Shown here piece after piece: positions 26,184 through 34,299 of a DNA stretch of 64,000 nt; the first letter of the stretch is position 1; the number at the start of each line of letters is the position of its first letter. The notes beneath the pieces are model-generated. The model made no database searches, was not told where the DNA came from, and worked only from the letters and a program-made list of their open reading frames with translations. The DNA lies in contig CAYPQD010000001.1 in assembly GCA_964412785.1 (NCBI GenBank), positions 163,818-227,817 on the forward strand, written 5' to 3'. Source of the DNA: UBA5336 sp964412785. Lineage in GTDB: Bacteria > Pseudomonadota > Alphaproteobacteria > Caulobacterales > Hyphomonadaceae. The translations under genes and the position numbers were made by a program.

Positions 26184-27092
26184 ATGAGTTTTGCCTGGCC
26201 CGAGACGACACGCACCCGGTTCGCACGCGAAGCAGTAGCCGGCACCCACACCCTCGGCGACGGGGACCAGTTCTGCGATGACGGCCTGGTCAACCTGCTC
26301 GATCGCTATCCGCGCGAGCGCCTGGCGATCTGGCGGTTCGGACCCCAGACCGGGCCATATGCCACGCTGGAACTGGGCAGCGCCGGCGATGTTGCCGGTC
26401 GCGACATACTCGACGTCCTGCGGGCCGGCAATATCTGGATCAATCTGCGCGCTGCGAGTGACCACCTGCCGGCCCTTGCCAGTATCGGCGACGCGCTCTT
26501 CAGCGCGATCGAGGCTGCGAGCGGCAGGCGAACCCTGAAGCGCGATGTCGGCGTCCTGCTGTCCTCGCCGGGGGTGCATGTCCACTACCACCTGGACATC
26601 CCGCTGGTGGCACTGGTGCAGGTGCGCGGCGAGAAGCGCCTGCACCTTTATCCCAGCGAGGCCCGTTTCGCTCCCGACGATACGCTCGAGGCGGTGGTCC
26701 TGCGTGAGAGGGAAGAGGACGTATCCTACACCCCTGCCTTCGAGGCGGATGCGACGGTGTTCGACCTTGTGCCCGGGCAGATGGTGACCTGGCCGCAATT
26801 CGCGCCGCACCGGGTCCAGAACGGACCGATGATGAATGTATCCCTGTCCTGCGAATTCATGACCTGGCCGGCGCTGATACGCGCCAATGCGGTCTACACC
26901 AACGCCCAGATGCGACGCAGGCTCGGACTTGGCCAGGTACGCCGGACCCGTATCGGGCCGCTGACGCTGGCAAAGGCGGCTGCGGCGCGCCTGCTGAAGC
27001 CGGTGTTCGCCACAGCACCAAACTCGCGTCCGACCGCGGTGAGCTTCGTCATCGATCCTGCGCGCGAGACCGGTGTTCGGCCGGTGCCCTAG
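26184..27092 (+). CDS. Cupin/JmjC-like protein, possible Fe(II)-dependent oxygenase
   Basis: A 302-residue soluble protein. A central double-stranded beta-helix is suggested by GVHVHYHLDIPLVALVQVRG (residues 130-149) and GQMVTWPQFAPHRVQNG (about 199-214). These give a candidate metal triad His136-x-Asp138...His209, as in JmjC/cupin_8 2-oxoglutarate oxygenases. A conserved Lys after the first motif (GEKRLHLYP) could bind the co-substrate. The N- and C-terminal parts are not recognised. The start ATG 26184 has GGAGG nine bases upstream. Its stop overlaps the convergent PBP gene by four bases. Confidence 0.65.
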   Translation: MSFAWPETTRTRFAREAVAGTHTLGDGDQFCDDGLVNLLDRYPRERLAIWRFGPQTGPYATLELGSAGDVAGRDILDVLRAGNIWINLRAASDHLPALASIGDALFSAIEAASGRRTLKRDVGVLLSSPGVHVHYHLDIPLVALVQVRGEKRLHLYPSEARFAPDDTLEAVVLREREEDVSYTPAFEADATVFDLVPGQMVTWPQFAPHRVQNGPMMNVSLSCEFMTWPALIRANAVYTNAQMRRRLGLGQVRRTRIGPLTLAKAAAARLLKPVFATAPNSRPTAVSFVIDPARETGVRPVP

Positions 27093-29071
27093 CGCCGCTC
27101 TGCCTGGCCGAGACTGTTAGCATAACGCTGTTCGCTGACGCTGGCGAATGCGCCGGCGAGCGCGCGGTAATACGCAATCCGGGCCTCGGCGTCCTCTGAG
27201 AGGCGGATCAGCGCTTCCGCGCCGGGCAGGGCGACGGGCACTTCGCCCTGATGGGCGGCGGCCATCACATTCGCCCAGATTTCCGCCGGCAGGCCGCCGC
27301 CTGTCACCTCTGCCATCGGGGAATTGTCATCATTGCCGACCCAGACCGCGCCAACCCGCGCGCCTGAGAAGCCGACGAACCAGGCGTCGCGCCAGTCCTG
27401 GCTGGTCCCGGTCTTGCCGGCGATCGTCCACTTGCCGAACCGGGCCTTGCCGCCGGTGCCATCCTCGACCACGCGAACCAGCATGCCATTGAGCTGGCGG
27501 GCCAGGGCTTCTGGATAGACCGGACGCGGCGAGGCCGGTCCATGCTGGTAGACCAGTTGCCCGCGTGAGGTCTCGATCCGCGCAATCAGCCAGGGCTCGA
27601 TGCGCCGACCGGTCTGTTGCAGGGTAAGGTAAGCGCGCGCCAGTTCCATGAGCGTGACTTCCTGGCTGCCCAGCGCGATCGAGGGCAGCGGCTCAAGCTC
27701 GGCGGTAATGCCCAGCCGGCGGGCCATCAGGATGATATCGCGCTCCGTTACTTCCTGGCCGAGGCTGGCGGCAACCGTATTGACCGAGTCTGCGAGCGCC
27801 TCCGACAGGGTGACCGGTCCGAGATAGTCGCCGCCATAATTCCTTGGCTCCCACTTGCCGATCTTCAGGGGCGCGTCTTCACGCACGTCATAGGGGGTCA
27901 GCCCCTGCTCCAGCGCGGCGGCGTAAACGAAGGTCTTGAACACCGAGCCGGGCTGGCGCAGCGCCTGGGTCGCGCGGTTGAACGCAGAGGTCTGGTAATC
28001 GACCCCGCCGACCAGCGCACGGACGCGCCCGTCCGGCTCCAGCACGATGGCGGCACCCTCGCTCACAGAGAGGGCCTTGCCCGCTTCTGCAATGGAGGTG
28101 GTGACGATCTCCTGAGCGCGGGCCTGCAGCGCGGGATCGATTGTCAGCGTCACGACCAGGTCCGCCGGCGCGTCCGGATGCTCGCTTCGCAGGATTTCCG
28201 CAGCATGGTCGAGAACATGCCCGAATTCCGAGCGTTCCACCGCTGGCAGGGTGAGGTCCACCGGCGCTTCGGCAGCCGCCACGGCCTGCGCCTCGGAGAT
28301 GAAGCCGGCATCGACCATTTCGCCCAGCACATAGGCCTGGCGTGCACGGGCCCCGGCGAGGTTTCCCGATAGTGCGAGCCGCGAAGGCGCCTTCGGCAGG
28401 CTGGCGAGCAGCGAGGCCTCGGCGAGGGTCAGGTCTTGCGGTTCGACGCCGAAATAGTATTGAGACGCCGCGCCGAGACCATAGAAGCCAGAACCAAAAT
28501 AAATCCGGTTGAGGTAGAGCTCAAGGATCGCGTCCTTGGAGAGGCGCATTTCCAGCTGGCGTGCGAGGCGCGCCTCCTGGACCTTGCGCCTCAGCGTCTG
28601 TTCCGGGCCGAGCACAAGGTTCTTGACCAGCTGCTGGGTGATCGTCGAGGCGCCCGACACCGTCCGCCCGGCCCGCCAGTTCGACCACAGCGCGCGCAGC
28701 ATAGCCCGCTCATCGGCGCCGTCATGCTCATGGAAGCGCTTGTCCTCCGCGGCGATGAAGGCCTGGGAGACATGCGGCGGCAGGGTCTCGACCGTCACTG
28801 CGCGGCCATAGCGGGGCCCGCGGATTGCGAGCGTGGTCCCGTCCTCCGTGACGAACTCGACCGCCGCTTCACGCCCGACCGTCCAAAGGGCCTCCGTCGG
28901 TGGCAGGTCGGGCATGCCGCGATAGAGCGACTGCCACCAGAGGCCGCCGGCAAGGCCCGTCACCGCCAGGAGGGCAGCGAGCGAATACAGTATCCAGCGC
29001 AGCATCGGCCGTCTGGCGAGGACAAGCGCGCGCCGGCGTGTCCTTGAAGGGGGCTGTGTGTGTCTGGGCAT
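27089..29071 (-). CDS. Class A penicillin-binding protein (PBP1a-type transglycosylase/transpeptidase)
   Basis: A 660-residue bifunctional peptidoglycan synthase. An N-terminal cytoplasmic stretch and one membrane anchor (residues about 25-47) precede the GT51 domain, with catalytic Glu109 in AAEDKRFHEHDG and SGASTITQQLVKN. The transpeptidase domain has the SxxK motif at Ser376-Lys379 (PGSVFKT), SVN at 429-431 and KTGT at 553-556. All catalytic motifs are intact. It is shorter than E. coli PBP1a (850 residues), lacking the ODD/OB insertion, like PbpC- or Pbp2d-type enzymes. The start ATG 29071 is divergent from the acyltransferase gene. Confidence 0.92.
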   Translation of the reverse strand: MPRHTQPPSRTRRRALVLARRPMLRWILYSLAALLAVTGLAGGLWWQSLYRGMPDLPPTEALWTVGREAAVEFVTEDGTTLAIRGPRYGRAVTVETLPPHVSQAFIAAEDKRFHEHDGADERAMLRALWSNWRAGRTVSGASTITQQLVKNLVLGPEQTLRRKVQEARLARQLEMRLSKDAILELYLNRIYFGSGFYGLGAASQYYFGVEPQDLTLAEASLLASLPKAPSRLALSGNLAGARARQAYVLGEMVDAGFISEAQAVAAAEAPVDLTLPAVERSEFGHVLDHAAEILRSEHPDAPADLVVTLTIDPALQARAQEIVTTSIAEAGKALSVSEGAAIVLEPDGRVRALVGGVDYQTSAFNRATQALRQPGSVFKTFVYAAALEQGLTPYDVREDAPLKIGKWEPRNYGGDYLGPVTLSEALADSVNTVAASLGQEVTERDIILMARRLGITAELEPLPSIALGSQEVTLMELARAYLTLQQTGRRIEPWLIARIETSRGQLVYQHGPASPRPVYPEALARQLNGMLVRVVEDGTGGKARFGKWTIAGKTGTSQDWRDAWFVGFSGARVGAVWVGNDDNSPMAEVTGGGLPAEIWANVMAAAHQGEVPVALPGAEALIRLSEDAEARIAYYRALAGAFASVSEQRYANSLGQAERR

Positions 29072-29271
29072 GGCTGGCCTTGCCGCGCTGTATCAGGTCC
29101 GCGCCTTTGGGACACGTTAATTGGGCGCTGTGAAGGCATGGTGAATGCGGCGGCGCTATCGCCTTGCCAAGCCCCGGTGAGGCATCGTATCGGGCGAGCA
29201 AGAGGGAAGGGCCGTCCTGCGGCGCAAGTCCGGCATGGCCGGACCGGCCGGTCGGCAGAACAGGGTGTTGT

Positions 29272-31311
29272 ATGGTTCCCCATTCACCGCGTTTCCGCCC
29301 GGAGATTGACGGCCTGCGCATGATCGCGGTGCTCGCCGTGGTGCTGTTTCACATCGATGAGAGCATGCTGGTCGGCGGCTTTCTCGGCGTCGACGTGTTC
29401 TTCGTGATCTCCGGCTATCTGATTACCTCGAACCTGATGCGCGAGCGCGACAAGGGCAGTTTCAGCTTCCTTGAGTTCTACACCCGGCGGATCCGCCGGC
29501 TCGGCCCGGCCCTTCTGGCGACCGTCGCGGTCGTGCTGGTGCTTGGCTATCTGCTGATGCCACCCTCCGAATACGAGCGCGTTGGCCAGTCCGCGATGTA
29601 TACGATGGTCTATGTCGCGAACATCTTCTTCTGGCTGGAAACCGGCTATTTCGACACCGATGCGGTGTTCAAGCCGCTCCTGCACACCTGGTCTCTCGCA
29701 GTCGAGGAGCAGTTCTACCTGGTCTGGCCGGCGCTGATTGTCGGCCTTTATACCGCCGCCGCGATGTGGCGGGTGCGCACTGCAATCGCGCTTCTCTTTC
29801 TGCTGTCCCTGGCCGGCGCGGTGTGGGCCTCGATCCACTACCCGTCGGCCTCGTTCTTCCTGATGCCATTCCGAATTTTCGAGTTTGCGTTCGGCGCCTT
29901 CCTTGCCACCTTCCGGCGCGAGCCGGGGAGCCGGAACGGGCTCCCCAACCAGGTCGTCTTCGGGCTTGGGCTTGCGCTTATCATCACGCCCTTCTTCTTC
30001 GTGGACGGCGAGATGAGCTATCTTCCGCTCTGGTCGGCGATCCCCTGCATCGGCGCGACACTCGTCATCTGGTCGCGGGTGACGGCCGGCGCCGGATACC
30101 TCCTGAACAATCCGTTCTCGCTGTTCATCGGCAAGATCTCCTATTCGCTCTACCTGACGCATTGGCCGGCGGTGACGTTCTGGTACATGTTCCGGTTCAA
30201 ACCGTTCAACCTGGTCGACGGGCTCATCGTGTTCGTCATCAGCCTCGTGTCGGCGATCATCCTGTTCTATCTTGTTGAGCAGCGCTTCCGGTTTGCCCGA
30301 GACTCCCAGGCGAAGGCGGAAGGCCGGCCGGAGCTTGGCGTTTACGGCGCCTGGTTTGCGGCCTCGCTGGTCACGGTGGTTCTGGCTTCCAATGTCTGGG
30401 GCAGCCGGGGTGCACCGGCCCGGATTGACGAGGACAGCCGCGCGCTGCTCGCCTCCGGCCTTGAGAACAACATGGAATGCCGACGGGCCGCGACGTCTGC
30501 GAAGACCATCAAAGGCTCCTGCGATATCGGCCGCAAGAAGGCGAAGAAGGTTTCGGTGGCCGTCATCGGCGACAGCCATGCCCGCGCCTGGCTGCCCGGG
30601 ATCAATGGCTATCTGGCCCGCAGGAAGATCAAAGGCACCTATCTCGGCAAGGTCGGCGCGGCGCCGATCAAGGACGCACTCCTGTTTGTCGGCCAGCGGC
30701 CCGATTACCAGAGCCAGCGCCTTTACGACCAGGTCTTCGGCTGGCTTGATCGGGCAAGGCCCGATGTCGTCGTCATCCAGGCGCGCTGGGCTGTCTACTG
30801 GTATGAGCAACGACCGGCGAACGAGGTCCACGGCCCGCCCAAATACGTGACCGTAGAGGGGCTTGAGGGTCTCAGCGAGGAGACCTCCCGCAAGGCGATG
30901 ATTGTGGGCCTGCGCGACACGCTCACCCATCTCGGCGGGCTCGATGCGGAGATCGCCCTGATGGGACCGCTGCCTCACGTCCACCTGAACCCGTCGCGCT
31001 GCCTGTTGCGCCCGCGCTACCTTCTGGGCGAGCGCGCCGTGGGGGAATGCGTCGGAATTGACGCCGACACGGAACTCGCCAGGCTGGCGCCTATCCAGAC
31101 AGCGCTGTCCGACCTCGCCGACGAGTTCGACTATGTCACCTATGTCGACGTGGCCACACCGCTTTGCGAGGGCCGGCCGGCCTGCGAACTCGTCAACGGC
31201 AATGTCCTGCTCTATCGCGATGACGACCACCTTTCCGGACAGGGTTCCAAGCTCGTGTTCGACCGTCACCTGAAGCGGATGTTCGACCGCCTGTTCGCGG
31301 ATATCTCCTGA
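29272..31311 (+). CDS. Membrane acyltransferase with C-terminal SGNH domain (OafA-like)
   Basis: A 679-residue protein. Residues about 1-370 are an acyltransferase-3 domain of about ten helices with RPEIDGLRMIAVLAVVLFHI, GVDVFFVISGYLIT and RRIRRLGPALL. Residues about 420-675 are a periplasmic SGNH hydrolase-like domain with the GDSH motif (VAVIGDSHARAWLPG) and a late DDDHLSGQG providing the Asp-x-x-His pair. Such fusions O-acetylate surface polysaccharide or lipopolysaccharide. The ATG at 29272 is chosen because the fold starts directly after it. The 200-base divergent region to the PBP gene holds a GACCGGCCGGTC palindrome at 29242-29253 but no clear promoter. Confidence 0.9.
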   Translation: MVPHSPRFRPEIDGLRMIAVLAVVLFHIDESMLVGGFLGVDVFFVISGYLITSNLMRERDKGSFSFLEFYTRRIRRLGPALLATVAVVLVLGYLLMPPSEYERVGQSAMYTMVYVANIFFWLETGYFDTDAVFKPLLHTWSLAVEEQFYLVWPALIVGLYTAAAMWRVRTAIALLFLLSLAGAVWASIHYPSASFFLMPFRIFEFAFGAFLATFRREPGSRNGLPNQVVFGLGLALIITPFFFVDGEMSYLPLWSAIPCIGATLVIWSRVTAGAGYLLNNPFSLFIGKISYSLYLTHWPAVTFWYMFRFKPFNLVDGLIVFVISLVSAIILFYLVEQRFRFARDSQAKAEGRPELGVYGAWFAASLVTVVLASNVWGSRGAPARIDEDSRALLASGLENNMECRRAATSAKTIKGSCDIGRKKAKKVSVAVIGDSHARAWLPGINGYLARRKIKGTYLGKVGAAPIKDALLFVGQRPDYQSQRLYDQVFGWLDRARPDVVVIQARWAVYWYEQRPANEVHGPPKYVTVEGLEGLSEETSRKAMIVGLRDTLTHLGGLDAEIALMGPLPHVHLNPSRCLLRPRYLLGERAVGECVGIDADTELARLAPIQTALSDLADEFDYVTYVDVATPLCEGRPACELVNGNVLLYRDDDHLSGQGSKLVFDRHLKRMFDRLFADIS

Positions 31312-31344
31312 GCGGGCGGCGCTCCGACGCCGGGCCGTGCCATC

Positions 31345-31421
31345 CGGGACAGGGCATGCCCCGTCCGACCGGGCGGGCGCTCGTACCAGTCTTCCGCGTG
31401 TCGTGCGCCGGACCGGCGCAC
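31345..31421. promoter_or_regulatory. Two dyads in the leader of the GTA terminase gene
   Basis: In the 127 bases between the acyltransferase and terminase genes, 31347-31366 is a 20-base palindrome centred on GCATGC with one mismatched pair. Positions 31403-31421 hold GTGCGCCG and CGGCGCAC around GAC. Neither is followed by a T run. They could be a stable but untailed terminator of the acyltransferase gene, or binding sites for a GTA regulator. The choice is open. Confidence 0.3.
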
Positions 31422-31438
31422 CGGACGGGAGCGGGTGG

Positions 31439-32761
31439 ATGCAAGAGGCGCCGGACTGGAGCGACTGGCAGACGGACTGGCAGGGACGTGTTGCGAACGG
31501 CACGCTGAGCGAGGCGGAGGCCCGCCGGCTCCTGACCCTGCCCTTTCTGCATGAGGCGCGGGCAAGCCAGCGCCCGCCGCCGGGCTCCTGGCGCACCTGG
31601 CTGTTCATGGGCGGGCGCGGCTCGGGCAAGACCCGCGCCGGCGCCGAATGGGCGCGGTTTGCCGCCATGTTCGGCCGCAATCGGCGGCTCGCTCTTGTCG
31701 GGCCGACGCTGAGTGATGTCCGCGAGGTGATGATCGAGGGGCCGTCCGGCCTTCGCCGGCTGGAAAGCCGCTTCTGTGACGGGCCGCCGCGCTATGAAAG
31801 CTCGCGCCGGCGCCTGACTTTTCCCAATGGCGCAGAGGCGTTCGCCTTTTCTGCGGAGGATCCCGACAGCCTGCGCGGGCCGCAGTTCGACGCGGCATGG
31901 TGCGACGAACTCGCCGCATGGGCGTATCCCGACCAGACCTGGGACATGCTGCAGATGGCGCTGCGGCTCGGGCGGCGGCCGCGCGCCATGGTGACGACGA
32001 CGCCGCGGCCGATTGCGCTGGTCCGTCGTCTTGTCGCCGATCCGGCCTGTGCGGTCACTCGCTCTGCGACGGCAGACAATGCTGCAAACCTGGCGCCGGG
32101 GTTCGTTGATGCGCTGGCTGAGCGCTATGGCGGGACATCGCTCGGGCGCCAGGAGCTCGATGGCGAATTGCTCGACGCGCCGGAGGGGGCGATCTGGTCG
32201 CGCGCCATGCTCGCCGCCTGCCGCTGCGGGGCGGGTGCCGTGCCCGGCGTCGACCACACCCTGGTCGCGATTGATCCGCCGGCCGGGGCAGCGCCGAGCT
32301 CCGATGCCTGCGGGATCATCGCGGCAGGCGGATACTGGCAGGACGGCCGCCGCCATGCCGTGATCCTGGCCGATGACAGCGCACGGGGCCTGCGGCCACT
32401 CGCCTGGGCACGCCAGGCGGTGGCACTGGCCGAGCGGGTTGGAGCCTACGCGATCGTGGCGGAGGCGAACCAGGGCGGGGCGATGGTGGAGGAGGTGCTG
32501 CGCAGCGCCGGCTGCCTGCTGCCGGTGCGTCTGGTCCACGCCCGCCTTGGCAAGCGCGAGCGGGCCGGGCCGGTGGCGGCCCTCTATGAACAGGGGCGGG
32601 TCGCCCATGCCGCGGCGTTTCCGGCCCTCGAAGACGAGATGGCGAGCTTTGGCAGCGACGGTTTTACCGGCTCGCCCGACCGTCTCGATGCACTGGTCTG
32701 GGCGGTCTGGGCGCTCGTCATCGAGGCGCGCGATGGCCCGCGGCTGCGGGCAGTCTGGTAG
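31439..32761 (+). CDS. terL: GTA large terminase subunit (TerL, gp2-like)
   Basis: A 440-residue DNA-packaging motor. Walker A is FMGGRGSGKTRAGAEW (about residues 56-71), Walker B is FDAAWCDELAAW, and the coupling motif lies near MVTTTPRP. The C-terminal RNase H-like nuclease shows TLVAIDPP, AIVAEANQGGAMV and SPDRLDALVWA. The sequence matches terminases of the R. capsulatus-type gene transfer agent. It starts at ATG 31439; the frame is open to 31337 without an obvious better start. No small-terminase gene precedes it. It ends ten bases before a convergent gene. Confidence 0.92.
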   Translation: MQEAPDWSDWQTDWQGRVANGTLSEAEARRLLTLPFLHEARASQRPPPGSWRTWLFMGGRGSGKTRAGAEWARFAAMFGRNRRLALVGPTLSDVREVMIEGPSGLRRLESRFCDGPPRYESSRRRLTFPNGAEAFAFSAEDPDSLRGPQFDAAWCDELAAWAYPDQTWDMLQMALRLGRRPRAMVTTTPRPIALVRRLVADPACAVTRSATADNAANLAPGFVDALAERYGGTSLGRQELDGELLDAPEGAIWSRAMLAACRCGAGAVPGVDHTLVAIDPPAGAAPSSDACGIIAAGGYWQDGRRHAVILADDSARGLRPLAWARQAVALAERVGAYAIVAEANQGGAMVEEVLRSAGCLLPVRLVHARLGKRERAGPVAALYEQGRVAHAAAFPALEDEMASFGSDGFTGSPDRLDALVWAVWALVIEARDGPRLRAVW

Positions 32762-32771
32762 CGACGAGGTC

Positions 32772-33194
32772 TCAGCGCCCGGTTCTGAACGCCTTGCGGC
32801 CGAGATAGCGCCTTGCCGGCCCATTTCCCCGCTGCTCGGGCGGGACGGTCGTTTCGCTGACCGGATGCGGATCGCCCGCCAGCACGCGACGCACATGCGC
32901 CAGGGCGCTCGCCTGCGTCTTCAGCGCGGCGTCAGGCGCATCCTTGTCGAGGCGCCGGACCAGCAGCTTGGCATGGTAGGCTGACAGGGCGTCCAGCGTC
33001 TTCTCGAAGACGTCCTCGCCTATCGCCTCGCGGATTGCCATGAGGTCGCTGCGGTCCTGGCGCGCGGCATTGACCTGCTTCTTGGCGAGGCGGACCGCGA
33101 CCGGTGCCCAGTCTCCTGCATTCAGCGCGGCGAACAGGCCGGGATTGTCGAGCATGGCCCTGATGGCCGATTTTCCGTCCGGGACCAGGCTCAT
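32772..33194 (-). CDS. Small protein coupled to ParA inside the GTA cluster
   Basis: A 140-residue soluble, mostly helical protein of unknown family. Residues about 15-100 look like a helical bundle (NPGLFAALNAGDWAPVAVRL, later EDVFEKTLDALSAYHAKLLV). The last 35 residues are basic (RRYLGRKAFRTGR), suggesting nucleic-acid contact. I see no ParB nuclease-like or HTH motif. Its ATG overlaps the stop of the ParA gene (ATGA), so the two are translated together and the protein is a plausible ParA partner. It runs opposite to the surrounding GTA genes. Confidence 0.7.
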   Translation of the reverse strand: MSLVPDGKSAIRAMLDNPGLFAALNAGDWAPVAVRLAKKQVNAARQDRSDLMAIREAIGEDVFEKTLDALSAYHAKLLVRRLDKDAPDAALKTQASALAHVRRVLAGDPHPVSETTVPPEQRGNGPARRYLGRKAFRTGR

Positions 33195-34075
33195 GCCAGC
33201 GCCTCCTTCACCTCCCCGAGCAGGCTGTCCAGAACGGCCAGACCATCGCCTGACCATTTCTGGTCCAGTGTCGGCGATTCGCCAAGCTCGACCGGGTTCA
33301 CCGAGAAGCCCTCCGAGCTTGGCACCACGGTGTCGAACATGACGTATTCTGTCTCGTCGGCGGCGGCGCCGTCTCGCATTGCCTCCAGCACGATTCGCTG
33401 GTGGGCGGTGTTGGCAAACCGGGTCGCCAGCACGTGCGGCTTGCGGGCGTTTCCCTGACGCTCCAGGCCTTTCATCACGTCGCCCGTGAACAGGTCGAGG
33501 CCGAGCGTCGACATGAAGTCCGGAATGGTCGGAACGATGATCAGGTCGGCCGACATCAGGATGGCCTCGGTCATCGCCGATATTCCCGGCGGGCAGTCGC
33601 ACAGGATGACGTCATAGGTCCTGGACAGGCGGCCAAGGTCATTGCGCAGCCGGTTGCCGACCCGGCCCTCGATCGCCGACATGGAATAGTTCTGCTTGGT
33701 CAGCTCGTAGATGATCCAGCGCTCCGAGCGGCGCAGGCGCGGCGAGGACGCGATCAGGTCGAGCGGCAGGACCGTGCCGCGATGGCTGACATCGCTTGCC
33801 CCTTCGGTGACAAAGGCCGACAGCGCCTTCGGCTCGCCGCCGACAAAGTTCTCGTCGAGATAGTCGGAAACCGTCCGTTCCTCGCGGATCGTGCGGAACA
33901 GGCGCTCGTCGCCATTGGCGCCGAAGACCAGCATCGAGGCATTGGCCTGGGCATCGAGGTCGAGCACCAGGGCGCGGCGACCTTCGGCCGCAAACGCCTC
34001 GGCGAGCGCGACGGTCGTCGTCGTCTTGCCGACGCCGCCCTTGGAATTGGCAATCGCAATGATCTGTCCGCTCAT
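33191..34075 (-). CDS. ParA family ATPase between GTA terminase and portal genes
   Basis: A 294-residue deviant Walker A ATPase. The P loop is NSKGGVGKTTTTVALAEAF (about residues 9-27), the switch region is VLDLDAQANASML, and Walker B is VILCDCPPGISAM, followed by a membrane- or DNA-facing C-terminal part. The family segregates plasmids, chromosomes or protein cargo. It is not MipZ-like by its P loop. Start ATG 34075; a longer frame to 34183 is Pro/Arg-rich and unlikely. No ParB or parS-like repeats are evident nearby. Its place, on the minus strand between terL and portal, is not part of the standard GTA gene order. Confidence 0.9.
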   Translation of the reverse strand: MSGQIIAIANSKGGVGKTTTTVALAEAFAAEGRRALVLDLDAQANASMLVFGANGDERLFRTIREERTVSDYLDENFVGGEPKALSAFVTEGASDVSHRGTVLPLDLIASSPRLRRSERWIIYELTKQNYSMSAIEGRVGNRLRNDLGRLSRTYDVILCDCPPGISAMTEAILMSADLIIVPTIPDFMSTLGLDLFTGDVMKGLERQGNARKPHVLATRFANTAHQRIVLEAMRDGAAADETEYVMFDTVVPSSEGFSVNPVELGESPTLDQKWSGDGLAVLDSLLGEVKEALA

Positions 34076-34299
34076 TGTGCGTTGGGTCCCCGTGCAGGAA
34101 GGAAAAGTCGGCCCGCTTACGCCGCGTCGCCGGCCCCGGCAAGGCCCGTGCGGAAGGCCTGCGCGTGGACAGGTCTTCGCCAATCCCCTCAGGGAATGTG
34201 TCCAGAACCCAGTAATCCCGTCGCTTTTGTTTTTCCAATCCGACCGGTGCGGCGCGCTGTCGATAAATTGGCATGGTCGCAGATTTGGGAGCAGCCGCG
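34076..34299. promoter_or_regulatory. Divergent control region between ParA and GTA portal genes
   Basis: A 224-base gap separates two divergent starts, so at least the ParA cassette must be transcribed from here. For the plus strand a GATAAA stretch at about 34262-34267 could be a -10 element but has no convincing -35. A TTTTGTTTTT run at about 34225-34237 is the only low-GC patch. The portal start is set by GGGAG at 34287-34291. Confidence 0.4.

Noticed and set aside
29284..31680. A 798-codon minus-strand open frame opposite the acyltransferase gene
   Set aside because: The plus-strand product has clear acyltransferase and SGNH motifs; the minus-strand product has none and is Arg/Asp-rich.
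31193..32896. A 567-codon minus-strand open frame opposite terL
   Set aside because: terL on the plus strand has complete Walker and nuclease motifs; this frame is a compositional shadow.
34076..34274. A possible extra N-terminal or small gene upstream of ParA on the minus strand (product starting MPIYRQRAAPVG)
   Set aside because: The frame simply runs on into the +1 shadow of ParA, has no ribosome-binding site and no recognisable domain.
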